Positions 1 to 7,998 are shown, numbered from the stretch's first letter. The stretch: DNA of 13,277 nucleotides from CAIKLP01 sp039798705 (GCA_039798705.1 JBDKFN010000048.1:1-13277); one strand, 5' to 3'. A program made the numbers and translations. Notes: generated by a model from the letters alone, not told the origin.

Positions 1-63
1 GATATGAAAAACCCAAAACATTTTCATTCTATTAGAGGTGTTGGCTATAAATTCACCGATTAA
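1..63 (+). CDS. Response regulator, OmpR/PhoB type, C-terminal end only (partial)
   Basis: An open frame enters at base 1 and stops at TAA 61-63, leaving 20 codons that end in SIRGVGYKFTD. Residues R-G-V-G-Y-K-F match the last beta-hairpin of the OmpR/PhoB winged-helix DNA-binding domain, where nearly all family members end with an 'RGxGYxF' motif. The receiver domain and most of the effector domain lie outside the window, so the partner kinase and target genes cannot be named. The next gene starts 3 bases after the stop, which suggests co-transcription. The motif is short but very characteristic. Confidence 0.8.
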   Translation, partial: DMKNPKHFHSIRGVGYKFTD

Positions 64-66
64 CAT

Positions 67-1191
67 ATGAAGAAGAATATTAAATATTTTTTGATTTGCA
101 TGTTTACAGCTTTTTTGTTTTCAACAAATAAAGCAAATGCACAAATTGACAATAGCTCATTAGTTAATGATTTTACTAGCATTGGCAATGACAGAGGGCT
201 TTATTTTAGGATGTATAATTTCAATTACATGAGAAATTATGAATACTTTAATAGAATTGCAGATGGCTTAACTTATTTTGGAAATATATTACAACCAGAA
301 ATCACATACGTTCAATCGCCAAATTTGTCAATGTCTGCAGGCCTAAACCTTAGGAAAGACTTTGGGTCCAATGGTTTTCGTGTAAATCAACCTATTCTTA
401 GATTGGATTATCACCGAAATAATTTTAGGTTAATCAATGGCGCATTACTCAGTAATGTAGCACACCGATTACCAGAACCTATCTATAATTACGATCGAAT
501 CATTACGGATAATATTGAGTACGGCACACAGTTTTTATATGCGGATGCTAAAAATCAATTAGATGTTTGGATTAATTGGGAAAATATGATTTATAAAATA
601 TCACCAGTACAAGAAAAAATTTCTGGTGGCGTTCATTTTCAAAAATCAATACTTCAAAAAGGAAATTTAACAGTGTCAATGCCTATTGACTTTTTGGTAT
701 TTCACCAAGGTGGTCAAATTGATACACCTGATCGTTCTTTGACTAGTATATTAAATTCTTCATTTGGTTTAGTTTTAAAATATCAGTTACCTAAAAGCAC
801 GATTCATTCCGAGAATTATTTAATTACTTATAAAGACTTTTCTTTTAACAAGCAAAACCCCTACATACAAGGGCAAGGGCTTTATTTGAATTTAGGAGTT
901 AAAACTAAAATAGCAGATTTCGTAGCAAGTTATTGGCAGGGCTCTGGTTTTCAATCTACTCATGGTGCGCCTTTGTACTCTTCTGTTTCTTCTCAAATAA
1001 ATAATGCTGGTTATAATGAAGACAATCGTTCTTTATTGTTTTTAAGAATTATTTCAGAATTTCCTATTTCAGATAACTTTAGTATTTCAACTCGCATTGA
1101 GCCTTACATCGATTTAAATAATCCAGCATTTGAATTTTCAAATAGTTTATTTTTAACTTATCGAGAAAACTTTCACCTTTCAAAAAAATAA
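67..1191 (+). CDS. Unrecognised secreted protein, possibly an outer-membrane beta-barrel
   Basis: I do not recognise this 374-residue protein. It begins with a classical signal peptide: MKK, a hydrophobic core at about residues 7-19, then N-K-A-N-A before Q26, so signal peptidase I would cut after A25. The mature part is rich in Tyr, Phe, Asn and Ser and has many short stretches of alternating polar and aromatic residues (for example QFLYADAKNQLDVWINWEN). It has no long hydrophobic helix. That composition suggests a beta-barrel or other beta-rich envelope protein. The chain ends FHLSKK rather than in the terminal aromatic residue of many barrels, so barrel topology is an inference. It lies 3 bases after the response-regulator gene and 1 base before the radical SAM gene, implying one transcript. 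No catalytic motif was seen. Confidence 0.7.
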   Translation: MKKNIKYFLICMFTAFLFSTNKANAQIDNSSLVNDFTSIGNDRGLYFRMYNFNYMRNYEYFNRIADGLTYFGNILQPEITYVQSPNLSMSAGLNLRKDFGSNGFRVNQPILRLDYHRNNFRLINGALLSNVAHRLPEPIYNYDRIITDNIEYGTQFLYADAKNQLDVWINWENMIYKISPVQEKISGGVHFQKSILQKGNLTVSMPIDFLVFHQGGQIDTPDRSLTSILNSSFGLVLKYQLPKSTIHSENYLITYKDFSFNKQNPYIQGQGLYLNLGVKTKIADFVASYWQGSGFQSTHGAPLYSSVSSQINNAGYNEDNRSLLFLRIISEFPISDNFSISTRIEPYIDLNNPAFEFSNSLFLTYRENFHLSKK

Positions 1192-1192
1192 C

Positions 1193-2134
1193 ATGGATTT
1201 TGCAAATGGTAAAGGTTACAATGCATATGGTGCTTATTTAAAAGAAAAGTACCAAGGGCAACGCGTATACAAAGTAATTGTTGATGGTAACTTTACATGC
1301 CCTAACAGAGACGGTTCTAAAGGCTTTGGCGGTTGCACCTATTGTAATGTTGATTCTTTTACGCCAGAATTATCCCGCAAATTACCTTCTATGAAAGAGC
1401 AAGTTGCGCAAGGAATGGAAAGGGCTCGTGCCAATTATCGTGCAGAAAAATTCATTATTTATTTTCAACCAAACACCAATACTTACGCGCCAGTTCATTA
1501 TTTAAAAGCAATGTACGATGAAGCGCTATCTATCAATACAGAAGATGTTTTAGGGCTGTCAGTAGGTACGCGTCCCGACTGTATCGACGAAGAGAAAATA
1601 AAACTATTGGAATCTTATACCGACCGCTTTGATGTTGACATTGAAATGGGCATGGAATCAATTTATGATGAAACGCTTTTGCAAATAAACAGAGGTTGTT
1701 TGCACGGAGAGTTTGAGCATGCGATGCAAATGCTAGAAAATTCAAAATTAGATGTTTGTGTGCATACAATTTTTGGTTTTCCATGGGAAAGCAAAGAAAT
1801 GATGTTGAAATACGCAGATGAAATCAATCGTTTTGAAAAAATTAAATTCGTTAAATTACATCATCTACACATTGTAGAAGGCTCTGTAATGGGCGTTAAA
1901 TATAAGCGTGAGCCCTTTAAACTATTTACGATCAATGAATATGCCGATTTTCTTTGCGAGTTTATTCCATTGATAAGGCCAGACGTTATTGTACAACGTT
2001 TGTTCGGCTTATCTGATTTGGATTTACTGATTGCTCCAAATTGGGGTTTGAAAAAATCTGAAATTCAACACTTTTTTGATAAGCAAATTCAAGACAGGGG
2101 AATTATTCAGGGTTCGAAATACGCTTTAAAATAA
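1193..2134 (+). CDS. TIGR01212/YhcC-family radical SAM protein
   Basis: This 313-residue protein resembles the YhcC/YtqA group of radical SAM enzymes (E. coli YhcC is about 310 residues). The N-terminal signature FTCPNRDGSKGFGGCTYC supplies three cysteines, C36, C48 and C51. They follow the expanded spacing C-x11-C-x2-C used by this and Elp3-like families instead of CxxxCxxC, and should hold the [4Fe-4S] cluster that cleaves S-adenosylmethionine. Other family landmarks are FQPNTNTYAP (91-100), SVGTRPDCI (123-131), EMGMES (151-156), NRGC (166-169), HTIFGFPWE (191-199) and the late LLIAPNWG segment (278-285). The substrate of this group is, as far as I know, not established. The start lies 1 base after the preceding stop, so translational coupling is likely. 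The last 9 bases overlap the end of the convergent gene, and no terminator separates the two. Confidence 0.92.
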   Translation: MDFANGKGYNAYGAYLKEKYQGQRVYKVIVDGNFTCPNRDGSKGFGGCTYCNVDSFTPELSRKLPSMKEQVAQGMERARANYRAEKFIIYFQPNTNTYAPVHYLKAMYDEALSINTEDVLGLSVGTRPDCIDEEKIKLLESYTDRFDVDIEMGMESIYDETLLQINRGCLHGEFEHAMQMLENSKLDVCVHTIFGFPWESKEMMLKYADEINRFEKIKFVKLHHLHIVEGSVMGVKYKREPFKLFTINEYADFLCEFIPLIRPDVIVQRLFGLSDLDLLIAPNWGLKKSEIQHFFDKQIQDRGIIQGSKYALK

Positions 2135-2581
2135 TTCTTTGATTTTTTCTTTTCTAAATTCGAAAATTTCTTGAACAGCTTTTTTTACGATAAGTACATT
2201 CGCAATTGATCCAATAAATCCAAAAGGAATTGCATAGTCAACAATATCTGTCATCATTACTCCGCCATCAACAGCTTTAAAATGGTGCTGGTGGTGCCAC
2301 ATAGCATAAGGTCCAAATCGTTGCTCGTCTACAAAATACACCATATTTTCGACATGCGTAATTTCCGTACACCAGTCTAATTTAATACCAAACAATGGAC
2401 TTACTTTATATGTAATCAACATGCCAGGATACATTTTACCAATATCATATTTGTTGGTTATTTTAAATCCCATGTGATGCGGAGTAATTCTCGCTAAATT
2501 TTTAGGAGAAGAAAAGAAGTCCCAAGCAGTTGCTAAATCAACTGGTACAAATTGTTCGTATTTAACCGTGTGAATTTTCAT
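2126..2581 (-). CDS. SRPBCC (START/Bet v1-like) fold protein
   Basis: The 151-residue protein has the look of a small SRPBCC-fold ligand-binding protein. It opens with a beta strand (KIHTVKYEQFVPV), then the helix motif typical of the fold, ATAWDFFSSPKNLARITP (about 18-35). Successive beta strands follow, including the HH-rich MWHHQHHFKAV segment, and a long C-terminal helix closes it (about 122-151, ending RKEKIKELF). There is no signal peptide or clear membrane span, so it is probably cytoplasmic. The fold binds hydrophobic ligands in many unrelated roles, so no ligand or function can be given. It lies downstream of ettA on the same strand, but a strong hairpin terminator lies between them. 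It probably has its own weak promoter or depends on readthrough. Its 3' end overlaps the radical SAM gene by 9 bp. Confidence 0.8.
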   Translation of the reverse strand: MKIHTVKYEQFVPVDLATAWDFFSSPKNLARITPHHMGFKITNKYDIGKMYPGMLITYKVSPLFGIKLDWCTEITHVENMVYFVDEQRFGPYAMWHHQHHFKAVDGGVMMTDIVDYAIPFGFIGSIANVLIVKKAVQEIFEFRKEKIKELF

Positions 2582-2619
2582 AATCTTTTAACAAGCATTT
2601 ATCCTTTTTGTTTGCGCAT

Positions 2620-2646
2620 AAAAAAACCCGATAATTCGGGCTTTTT
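2620..2646 (-). terminator. Intrinsic terminator of ettA
   Basis: The + strand shows seven A, then CCCGA-TAAT-TCGGG, one C and five T. Read on the minus strand this is a 5-bp GC-rich stem with a 4-base loop followed by a run of seven T, only 2 bases after the ettA stop codon. The flanking A and T tracts can also pair, so it could work in both directions, but only the minus strand has a gene ending here. Confidence 0.88.
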
Positions 2647-2647
2647 C

Positions 2648-4330
2648 TTAAGTAGTTAATTTTTTATAACGTATGCGTTTTGGAGCTTCATCTCCTAAGC
2701 GTTTCTTTTTATTTTCTTCATATTCTGAATAATTTCCTTCAAAGAAATAAACTTGAGAGTTGCCTTCAAATGCAAGTATATGTGTACATATTCTGTCTAA
2801 GAACCAACGGTCGTGGGAAATAACTACGGCACATCCACCAAATTCATCCAAAGCCTCTTCTAAGGCACGAAGTGTATTTACATCGATATCATTCGATGGC
2901 TCATCCAGTAAAATAACGTTTGCGCCTTGTTTCAGCATCATAGCTAAATGTACTCGGTTGCGCTCTCCTCCAGACAATACTTCGATTTTCTTTTGCTGAT
3001 CTGCACCAGAAAAATTAAACCTAGAAACATATGCCCTAGAATTGATTTGCTTGTTACCTAATAACATGGTATCAGTACCACCCGTGATTGTTTCGAAAAC
3101 TGTTTTCGCAGGATCCATGTCTTTGTGTAGCTGATCTACATAAGCCAACTTTACGGTTTCGCCAATTTTAAAAGTACCTGCATCCGCTTTTTCTTCTCCA
3201 GTAATGAGTTTAAATAAAGTTGTTTTACCAGCACCATTTGGGCCAATAATTCCAACAATACCTGCAGGAGGCAATGTCAATTCTAAGTTTTCGTAAAGTA
3301 GTTTATCGCCGTATGCTTTAGAAACACCGTGGGCTTCAATTACTACATTTCCTAATCTTGGTCCAGGTGGAATAAATAATTCTAAACGATCTTCACGTTC
3401 TTTGGTTTCTTCGCTGGCTAATTTTTCATAGTTAGATAAACGCGCTTTTGATTTTGCTTGTCTAGCTTTTGGAGCCATGCGCACCCATTCTAATTCGCGC
3501 TCTAAAGTTTTTTGTCTTTTACTTTCTGTTTTATCTTCTGATTGTAATCTTTTTGATTTTTGATTTAACCATGATGAATAATTTCCTTTCCATGGAATGC
3601 CTTCACCTCGGTCCAATTCTAAAATCCAGCCTGCAACATTATCTAAGAAATAACGATCATGCGTTACAGCAATTACGGTGCCTTTATATTGTTGTAAATG
3701 TTGCTCTAACCAATCAATCGATTCTGCATCCAAATGGTTGGTAGGCTCATCTAATAATAAAACATCGGGTTCTTGTAATAGTAACCTACAAAGCGCTACA
3801 CGTCTACGTTCTCCTCCAGATAATACGTTGATAGGTGTATCTCCTTCTGGGCAACGCAAAGCGTCCATTGCACGTTCTAATTTATTATCTAATTCCCATC
3901 CATTAACCGCATCAATCAAGTCTTGCAATTCGCCTTGTCTAGCCATTAATTTTTCCATCTTATCTGCATCCTCGTAATATTCAGGCAGGCCAAATTTTTC
4001 ATTGATGCTTTCGTATTCTTCTAAAATATCGGTTACCGATTTTACTCCTTCACGTACTACCTCAATAACTGTTTTATTTTCGTCTAATTGAGGTTCCTGT
4101 TCAAGTAAACCAACACTAAATCCTGGTGCAAAAACGACCTCACCTTGATAGGCTTTATCTATACCAGCAATTATTCTTAAAAGGGAAGATTTTCCAGATC
4201 CATTTAAACCTAATACGCCAATTTTAGCGCCATAAAAAAAAGATAAATAAATGTTTTTTAATACTTGTTTCTGTGGAGGGTGAATCTTATTCACTCCAGC
4301 CATTGAAAATATTATTTTCTCGTCCGACAT
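2648..4330 (-). CDS. ettA: Energy-dependent translational throttle protein EttA (ABC-F ATPase)
   Basis: This 560-residue protein (E. coli EttA is 555) carries two ABC ATPase domains and no membrane segment, the plan of ABC-F ribosome factors. Domain 1 has Walker A GLNGSGKSS (41-49), signature LSGGE (170-174) and Walker B LLLDEP (191-196) with catalytic E195. Domain 2 has GPNGAGKT (363-370), LSGGE (452-456) and LLDEP (474-478) with E477. Between them lies the basic linker that contacts P-site tRNA (about 255-305, rich in Lys and Arg). The helical arm inserted in domain 1 (about 95-140) is the EttA hallmark that reaches ribosomal protein L1. Known role: EttA binds the ribosomal E site and gates the first peptide-bond cycle according to ATP/ADP ratio. 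Both ATPase sites look intact. It is divergent from clpC and ends in its own terminator. Confidence 0.96.
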   Translation of the reverse strand: MSDEKIIFSMAGVNKIHPPQKQVLKNIYLSFFYGAKIGVLGLNGSGKSSLLRIIAGIDKAYQGEVVFAPGFSVGLLEQEPQLDENKTVIEVVREGVKSVTDILEEYESINEKFGLPEYYEDADKMEKLMARQGELQDLIDAVNGWELDNKLERAMDALRCPEGDTPINVLSGGERRRVALCRLLLQEPDVLLLDEPTNHLDAESIDWLEQHLQQYKGTVIAVTHDRYFLDNVAGWILELDRGEGIPWKGNYSSWLNQKSKRLQSEDKTESKRQKTLERELEWVRMAPKARQAKSKARLSNYEKLASEETKEREDRLELFIPPGPRLGNVVIEAHGVSKAYGDKLLYENLELTLPPAGIVGIIGPNGAGKTTLFKLITGEEKADAGTFKIGETVKLAYVDQLHKDMDPAKTVFETITGGTDTMLLGNKQINSRAYVSRFNFSGADQQKKIEVLSGGERNRVHLAMMLKQGANVILLDEPSNDIDVNTLRALEEALDEFGGCAVVISHDRWFLDRICTHILAFEGNSQVYFFEGNYSEYEENKKKRLGDEAPKRIRYKKLTT

Positions 4331-4400
4331 GTTTGATTTTTTATGACGTAAATATCGTTAAAAAATCTCTTTTATAATTCCGAAATTTAAGAAGGAGCAT

Positions 4401-4421
4401 TGTCAAAATGTCATTTTAACA
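4401..4421. promoter_or_regulatory. 21-bp dyad between ettA and clpC, candidate operator
   Basis: AAAATG-T-CATTTT is a perfect inverted repeat around one central base (4411). Outside one mismatched pair it extends to TGT on the left and ACA on the right. The same stretch contains the direct repeat TGTCA-AAA-TGTCA. It is 71 bp upstream of the ettA start and 121 bp upstream of the clpC start. Length and symmetry suit a dimeric regulator. The bound protein is unknown. Confidence 0.45.
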
Positions 4422-4430
4422 TAGAAAATA

Positions 4431-4459
4431 CTAGTTTTTAGGCTATTGGCCTAGTTTTT
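4431..4459. repeat. Direct repeat CTAGTTTTT, 20 bp apart, with nested dyad
   Basis: CTAGTTTTT occurs at 4431-4439 and again at 4451-4459, a start-to-start spacing of 20 bp or about two helical turns. The sequence between them contains the inverted repeat TAGGC-N5-GCCTA (4439-4453). The second copy runs into the possible -33 element of clpC, so a protein bound here would sit against RNA polymerase. AT-rich DNA yields short repeats by chance, so this is suggestive only. Confidence 0.4.
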
Positions 4460-4485
4460 GACTTATGTGGATAATATATATTTTG
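4457..4485 (+). promoter_or_regulatory. Possible clpC promoter
   Basis: TTTG at 4457-4460 is followed after 16 bases by TATATTTT and a G (4477-4485), close to the Bacteroidota TTTG/TAnnTTTG pattern. The last base of the box is off by one and the spacer is short compared with the usual 19 or so. Transcription would start near 4490 and leave a leader of about 50 bases before the chosen ATG. This is the best candidate I see before clpC, but it is imperfect. Confidence 0.35.
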
Positions 4486-4541
4486 AAAGCAAGCCAACAA
4501 ATAGATACATTAGTTCGTTTTCAAACCAGAAATCAATCATT

Positions 4542-7109
4542 ATGGAAGCAAAATTTTCACCAAGAGTAAAAGATGTCATCTCGTATAGTAGAGAAGAAGC
4601 GTTGCGTTTAGGGCATGATTATATCGGCACAGAGCATTTGCTTTTAGGATTGATCAGAGAAGGAGACGGCGTAGCCATTAAAGTGGTTAAATCGCTCGGA
4701 ATAGATACAGCTAGGCTTAGGAAATCAGTTGAAGATGCGGTAAGAGGCACTTCAGGCACGAACGTTAACCTAGGAAATATCCCGCTCACCAAGCAAGCAG
4801 AAAAAGTTTTAAAAATCACTTATTTAGAAGCTAAGATTTTTAAAAGTGAGGTAATAGGCACAGAACATTTATTGCTTTCAATTTTGAGAGATGAAGATAA
4901 TATTGCTTCTCAAATTTTATCGCAATTCAATGTTAACTATGAAGTTTTCAAAAATCAATTAGAAAACTTCCGTTTAAATCCTAGTTCAGAAATGCCAAGC
5001 AATCCATCGGATGACGATGGTTACAAAGAAGAAGATAGTTTTACTGCGCCTAAAAAACCAATGGGCGATGCGAAGTCTAAAACACCTGTGCTTGATAATT
5101 TCGGAAGAGATTTAACACGTGCAGCTGAAGACGGTAAGCTTGATCCAATTGTTGGAAGAGAGAAAGAAATTGAAAGAGTTTCTCAAATTTTATCAAGAAG
5201 AAAAAAGAATAATCCAATTTTAATAGGTGAGCCAGGCGTAGGTAAATCAGCTATTGCAGAAGGTTTAGCATTAAGAATTGTACAAAGAAAAGTGTCAAGG
5301 GTTTTATTCAATAAAAGAGTAGTTACACTTGACCTTGCCTCTTTAGTTGCTGGTACAAAATACCGTGGTCAGTTCGAAGAGCGTATGAAAGCGGTAATGA
5401 ATGAGTTGGAAAAATCGCCTGATGTAATTTTATTCATCGACGAAATTCATACCATTGTTGGAGCAGGTGGAGCATCAGGTTCATTAGATGCTTCGAACAT
5501 GTTTAAACCAGCACTTGCGCGCGGAGAAATTCAATGCATTGGTGCAACTACACTTGATGAGTATCGTCAATTCATTGAAAAAGATGGCGCACTAGATCGT
5601 CGTTTCCAAAAAGTAATTGTCAACCCGGCAACACCAGAAGAAACAGTTGTGATCTTAAATAACATCAAAGAAAAATACGAAGAGCATCACAATGTAACTT
5701 ATACTCCAGAAGCAATTGAGGCTTGTGTAAACCTAACGACAAGGTACATGAGTGATCGCTTTTTACCAGACAAAGCCATAGATGCCCTTGATGAAGCGGG
5801 TTCTAGAGTTCACATTACCAATATTCATGTTCCTCAAAACATCATTGATGTAGAACAAAAAATTGAAGAAATAAAAGTAGAGAAAAATCGAGTAGTGCGT
5901 TCTCAAAAATATGAAGAGGCAGCTAAGTTGCGCGATAATGAAAAGCAATTATTAGAACAGTTAGAAAGTGCAAAAGGAGAGTGGGAAGCTGAAACTAAAA
6001 ATAAAAAATACATTGTAACTGAAGACAATGTTGCCGAAGTGGTTTCGATGATGACCGGAATTCCAATTCAAAGAGTAGGTCAAACAGATAGTCAAAGACT
6101 ATTGAATATGGCAGACGAATTGAAAGGACAAATCATTGGTCAGGATGAAGCTATTTTGAAATTAGCTAAAGCCATTCGTAGAACCAGAGCAGGTTTAAAA
6201 GACCCTAAGAAACCAATAGGATCCTTTATTTTCCTAGGTCCTACAGGTGTTGGTAAAACAGAGCTTGCAAAAGTATTGGCAAAATTCATGTTCGAATCAG
6301 AAGATTCATTGATTCGAATTGACATGAGTGAATACATGGAAAAATTTGCGATTTCTAGATTAGTTGGTGCGCCTCCAGGATATGTTGGATACGAAGAAGG
6401 TGGTCAATTAACAGAGAAAGTAAGAAGAAAACCTTATGCTGTAATTTTATTAGATGAGATTGAAAAAGCCCATCCGGATGTATTCAATATTTTATTACAA
6501 GTTTTAGACGATGGTATTTTAACAGATAGCCTTGGAAGAAAAGTAGATTTTAGAAATACGATCATTATCATGACATCTAATATTGGATCTAGACAGTTAA
6601 AAGAATTTGGTCAAGGTGTAGGTTTTGCAACAAGTGCGAAGGTAGCTCAAGTAGATGCTAACGCTAAAACTGTAGTAGAGAATGCATTAAAGAGGGCATT
6701 TGCTCCAGAATTTTTAAACAGAATCGACGATGTCATTGTCTTTAACTCTTTACAAAAAGAAGACATATTTAGAATTATTGACATCGAATTGAAGGAATTA
6801 TTTGGAAGATTATTATTAATGGGTTATCAAATTCAATTAACAGATAATGCCAAAGAATTTATTGCTGAAAAAGGTTTCGATCCTAATTTTGGAGCAAGAC
6901 CATTGAACAGAGCAATTCAAAAATACTTAGAAGACCCAATTGCAGAAGAAATTTTAAAAGGTGAATTGAAAGAAGGAGACACCTTAGAAGTTGATTTTGT
7001 AACTGATGCTGCCGAGGTAGTTGTTAAAGTGATTAAAGCGGAAGCGCCTGTAGCTGCTCCTGAAAAGCCAGCAAAGCCAAAACGCAAAAAGAAAGAAGAA
7101 GGTCAATAA
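4542..7109 (+). CDS. clpC: ATP-dependent Clp protease ATP-binding subunit ClpC
   Basis: From the ATG at 4542 the protein is 855 residues, opening MEAKFSPRVKDVI as ClpC proteins usually do. The frame stays open upstream to a TTG at 4458, but those 28 residues resemble nothing in the family and overlap the likely promoter. Domains: double Clp-N repeat (about 1-145); AAA+ 1 with Walker A GEPGVGKS (229-236), Walker B LFIDE (297-301) and LDRRF (351-355); a UVR-like coiled middle region (about 440-478); AAA+ 2 with Walker A GPTGVGKT (566-573), pore loop GYVGYEEG (613-620) and Walker B LLDE (636-639). VGF (693-695) is the loop tripeptide that docks on ClpP, so it should feed a protease. The C-terminus is a Lys/Pro/Ala tail (about 834-855). 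No ctsR, mcsA or mcsB lies nearby, unlike in Firmicutes. A strong terminator follows the stop. Confidence 0.96.
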   Translation: MEAKFSPRVKDVISYSREEALRLGHDYIGTEHLLLGLIREGDGVAIKVVKSLGIDTARLRKSVEDAVRGTSGTNVNLGNIPLTKQAEKVLKITYLEAKIFKSEVIGTEHLLLSILRDEDNIASQILSQFNVNYEVFKNQLENFRLNPSSEMPSNPSDDDGYKEEDSFTAPKKPMGDAKSKTPVLDNFGRDLTRAAEDGKLDPIVGREKEIERVSQILSRRKKNNPILIGEPGVGKSAIAEGLALRIVQRKVSRVLFNKRVVTLDLASLVAGTKYRGQFEERMKAVMNELEKSPDVILFIDEIHTIVGAGGASGSLDASNMFKPALARGEIQCIGATTLDEYRQFIEKDGALDRRFQKVIVNPATPEETVVILNNIKEKYEEHHNVTYTPEAIEACVNLTTRYMSDRFLPDKAIDALDEAGSRVHITNIHVPQNIIDVEQKIEEIKVEKNRVVRSQKYEEAAKLRDNEKQLLEQLESAKGEWEAETKNKKYIVTEDNVAEVVSMMTGIPIQRVGQTDSQRLLNMADELKGQIIGQDEAILKLAKAIRRTRAGLKDPKKPIGSFIFLGPTGVGKTELAKVLAKFMFESEDSLIRIDMSEYMEKFAISRLVGAPPGYVGYEEGGQLTEKVRRKPYAVILLDEIEKAHPDVFNILLQVLDDGILTDSLGRKVDFRNTIIIMTSNIGSRQLKEFGQGVGFATSAKVAQVDANAKTVVENALKRAFAPEFLNRIDDVIVFNSLQKEDIFRIIDIELKELFGRLLLMGYQIQLTDNAKEFIAEKGFDPNFGARPLNRAIQKYLEDPIAEEILKGELKEGDTLEVDFVTDAAEVVVKVIKAEAPVAAPEKPAKPKRKKKEEGQ

Positions 7110-7110
7110 T

Positions 7111-7144
7111 AAAAAAAGGCTTCATGAAAATGAAGCCTTTTTTT
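7111..7144. terminator. Bidirectional terminator shared by clpC and fabI
   Basis: The hairpin is perfect over 15 bp. The left arm is seven A followed by GGCTTCAT, the loop is GAAA, and the right arm is ATGAAGCC followed by seven T. It begins 2 bases after the clpC stop and lies 17 bases beyond the fabI stop on the other strand. The T tract on either strand follows a GC-containing stem, so it should stop both convergent transcripts. Confidence 0.95.
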
Positions 7145-7161
7145 ATGGATTATATATTAAG

Positions 7162-7977
7162 TTATTTACTGCTCATTGCTTCAATAATTTCAGCGTCAAC
7201 GCCTGTAAAGCTGAAGCCTCCATCATGGAATAAATTTTGCATTGTTACCATTCTAGTATAATCTGAGAACATGCTAATGCAATATTCAGCACATTGGTCT
7301 GCAGTTGCATTTCCTAGTGGTGACATTTTATTTGCATAGTTATAAAAGCCATCAAAGCCTTTTACACCAGAACCTGCTGTTGTATAAGTTGGAGATTGAG
7401 AAATAGAGTTAACCCTTACCTTTCTGAATTTTCCATAGTGATATCCAAAACTTCTAGTAATAGACTCTAGTAATGCTTTTGCATCAGCCATATCGTTATA
7501 GTCTGGGAATACTCTTTGTGCTGCAATATATGAAAGCGTTAAAACTGAACCCCATTCACTAATTGCATCCATTGAGTAAGCTGTTTGTAATACTCTATGT
7601 AAAGACATTGCTGAAATATCAAAGCCTTTGTGCATGTTGTCGTAGTTTGATTCAGTATAGTGAATTCCTTTACGAACATTGATGCTCATTCCAACGGAGT
7701 GTAATACGAAATCAATTTTACCTCCTAATATTTCCATAGATTTTTCGAAAAGGTTTTTCAAATCATCCATGTTGGTTACATCGGCTGCAATAATTTCGGC
7801 GTTACATTCTTCGGCCAATTTATTCATTTCACCCATACGCAAAGCGATTGGGGCATTGGTTAATGTAATTTTTGCACCTTGTTTTACGGCTTGTTGAGCA
7901 ACTTTCCATGCAATTGAATTTTCGTTCAATGCTCCGAAAATGATTCCTCTTTTACCAGCTAATAAGTTATTTGACAT
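7162..7977 (-). CDS. fabI: Enoyl-[acyl-carrier-protein] reductase FabI (NADH)
   Basis: This 271-residue protein is a FabI-type short-chain dehydrogenase that reduces the trans-2-enoyl-ACP double bond, the last step of each fatty-acid elongation cycle in the cytoplasm. The N-terminal nucleotide site is GIIFGALNENSIAW (11-24), the FabI variant of the Rossmann glycine motif. The catalytic pair has the FabI spacing Tyr-x6-Lys: Y160 and K167 in DYNDMADAK, with the companion Tyr at 150 (SYIAAQR). The loop that closes over substrate reads SQSPTYTTAGSGVKGF (193-208), which I recall as the usual Bacteroidota form in place of the E. coli AGPIRT sequence. Length is normal (E. coli FabI is 262). It lies 78 bases downstream of recN on the same strand. 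A possible -7 box and a dyad in that gap suggest it has its own promoter. Confidence 0.95.
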   Translation of the reverse strand: MSNNLLAGKRGIIFGALNENSIAWKVAQQAVKQGAKITLTNAPIALRMGEMNKLAEECNAEIIAADVTNMDDLKNLFEKSMEILGGKIDFVLHSVGMSINVRKGIHYTESNYDNMHKGFDISAMSLHRVLQTAYSMDAISEWGSVLTLSYIAAQRVFPDYNDMADAKALLESITRSFGYHYGKFRKVRVNSISQSPTYTTAGSGVKGFDGFYNYANKMSPLGNATADQCAEYCISMFSDYTRMVTMQNLFHDGGFSFTGVDAEIIEAMSSK

Positions 7978-7998
7978 AATCGTTTATTTTGTTCGGGT

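Noticed and set aside
3469..3977. Two + strand open frames of 91 and 99 codons inside ettA
   Set aside because: They lie antisense to the well-conserved ABC domains, match no family and have no promoter. They are by-products of the ettA codons.
4382..4407. An ettA promoter made of TTTG (minus strand, 4404-4407) and TAAATTTC (4382-4389)
   Set aside because: The spacer is 14 bases, too short for this promoter class, and the box lacks the final G. No better ettA promoter was found.
4458..4541. A 28-codon N-terminal extension of ClpC from a TTG
   Set aside because: The extra residues do not resemble ClpC, the start would be TTG, and the region overlaps the likely promoter. ATG 4542 gives the family's usual N-terminus.
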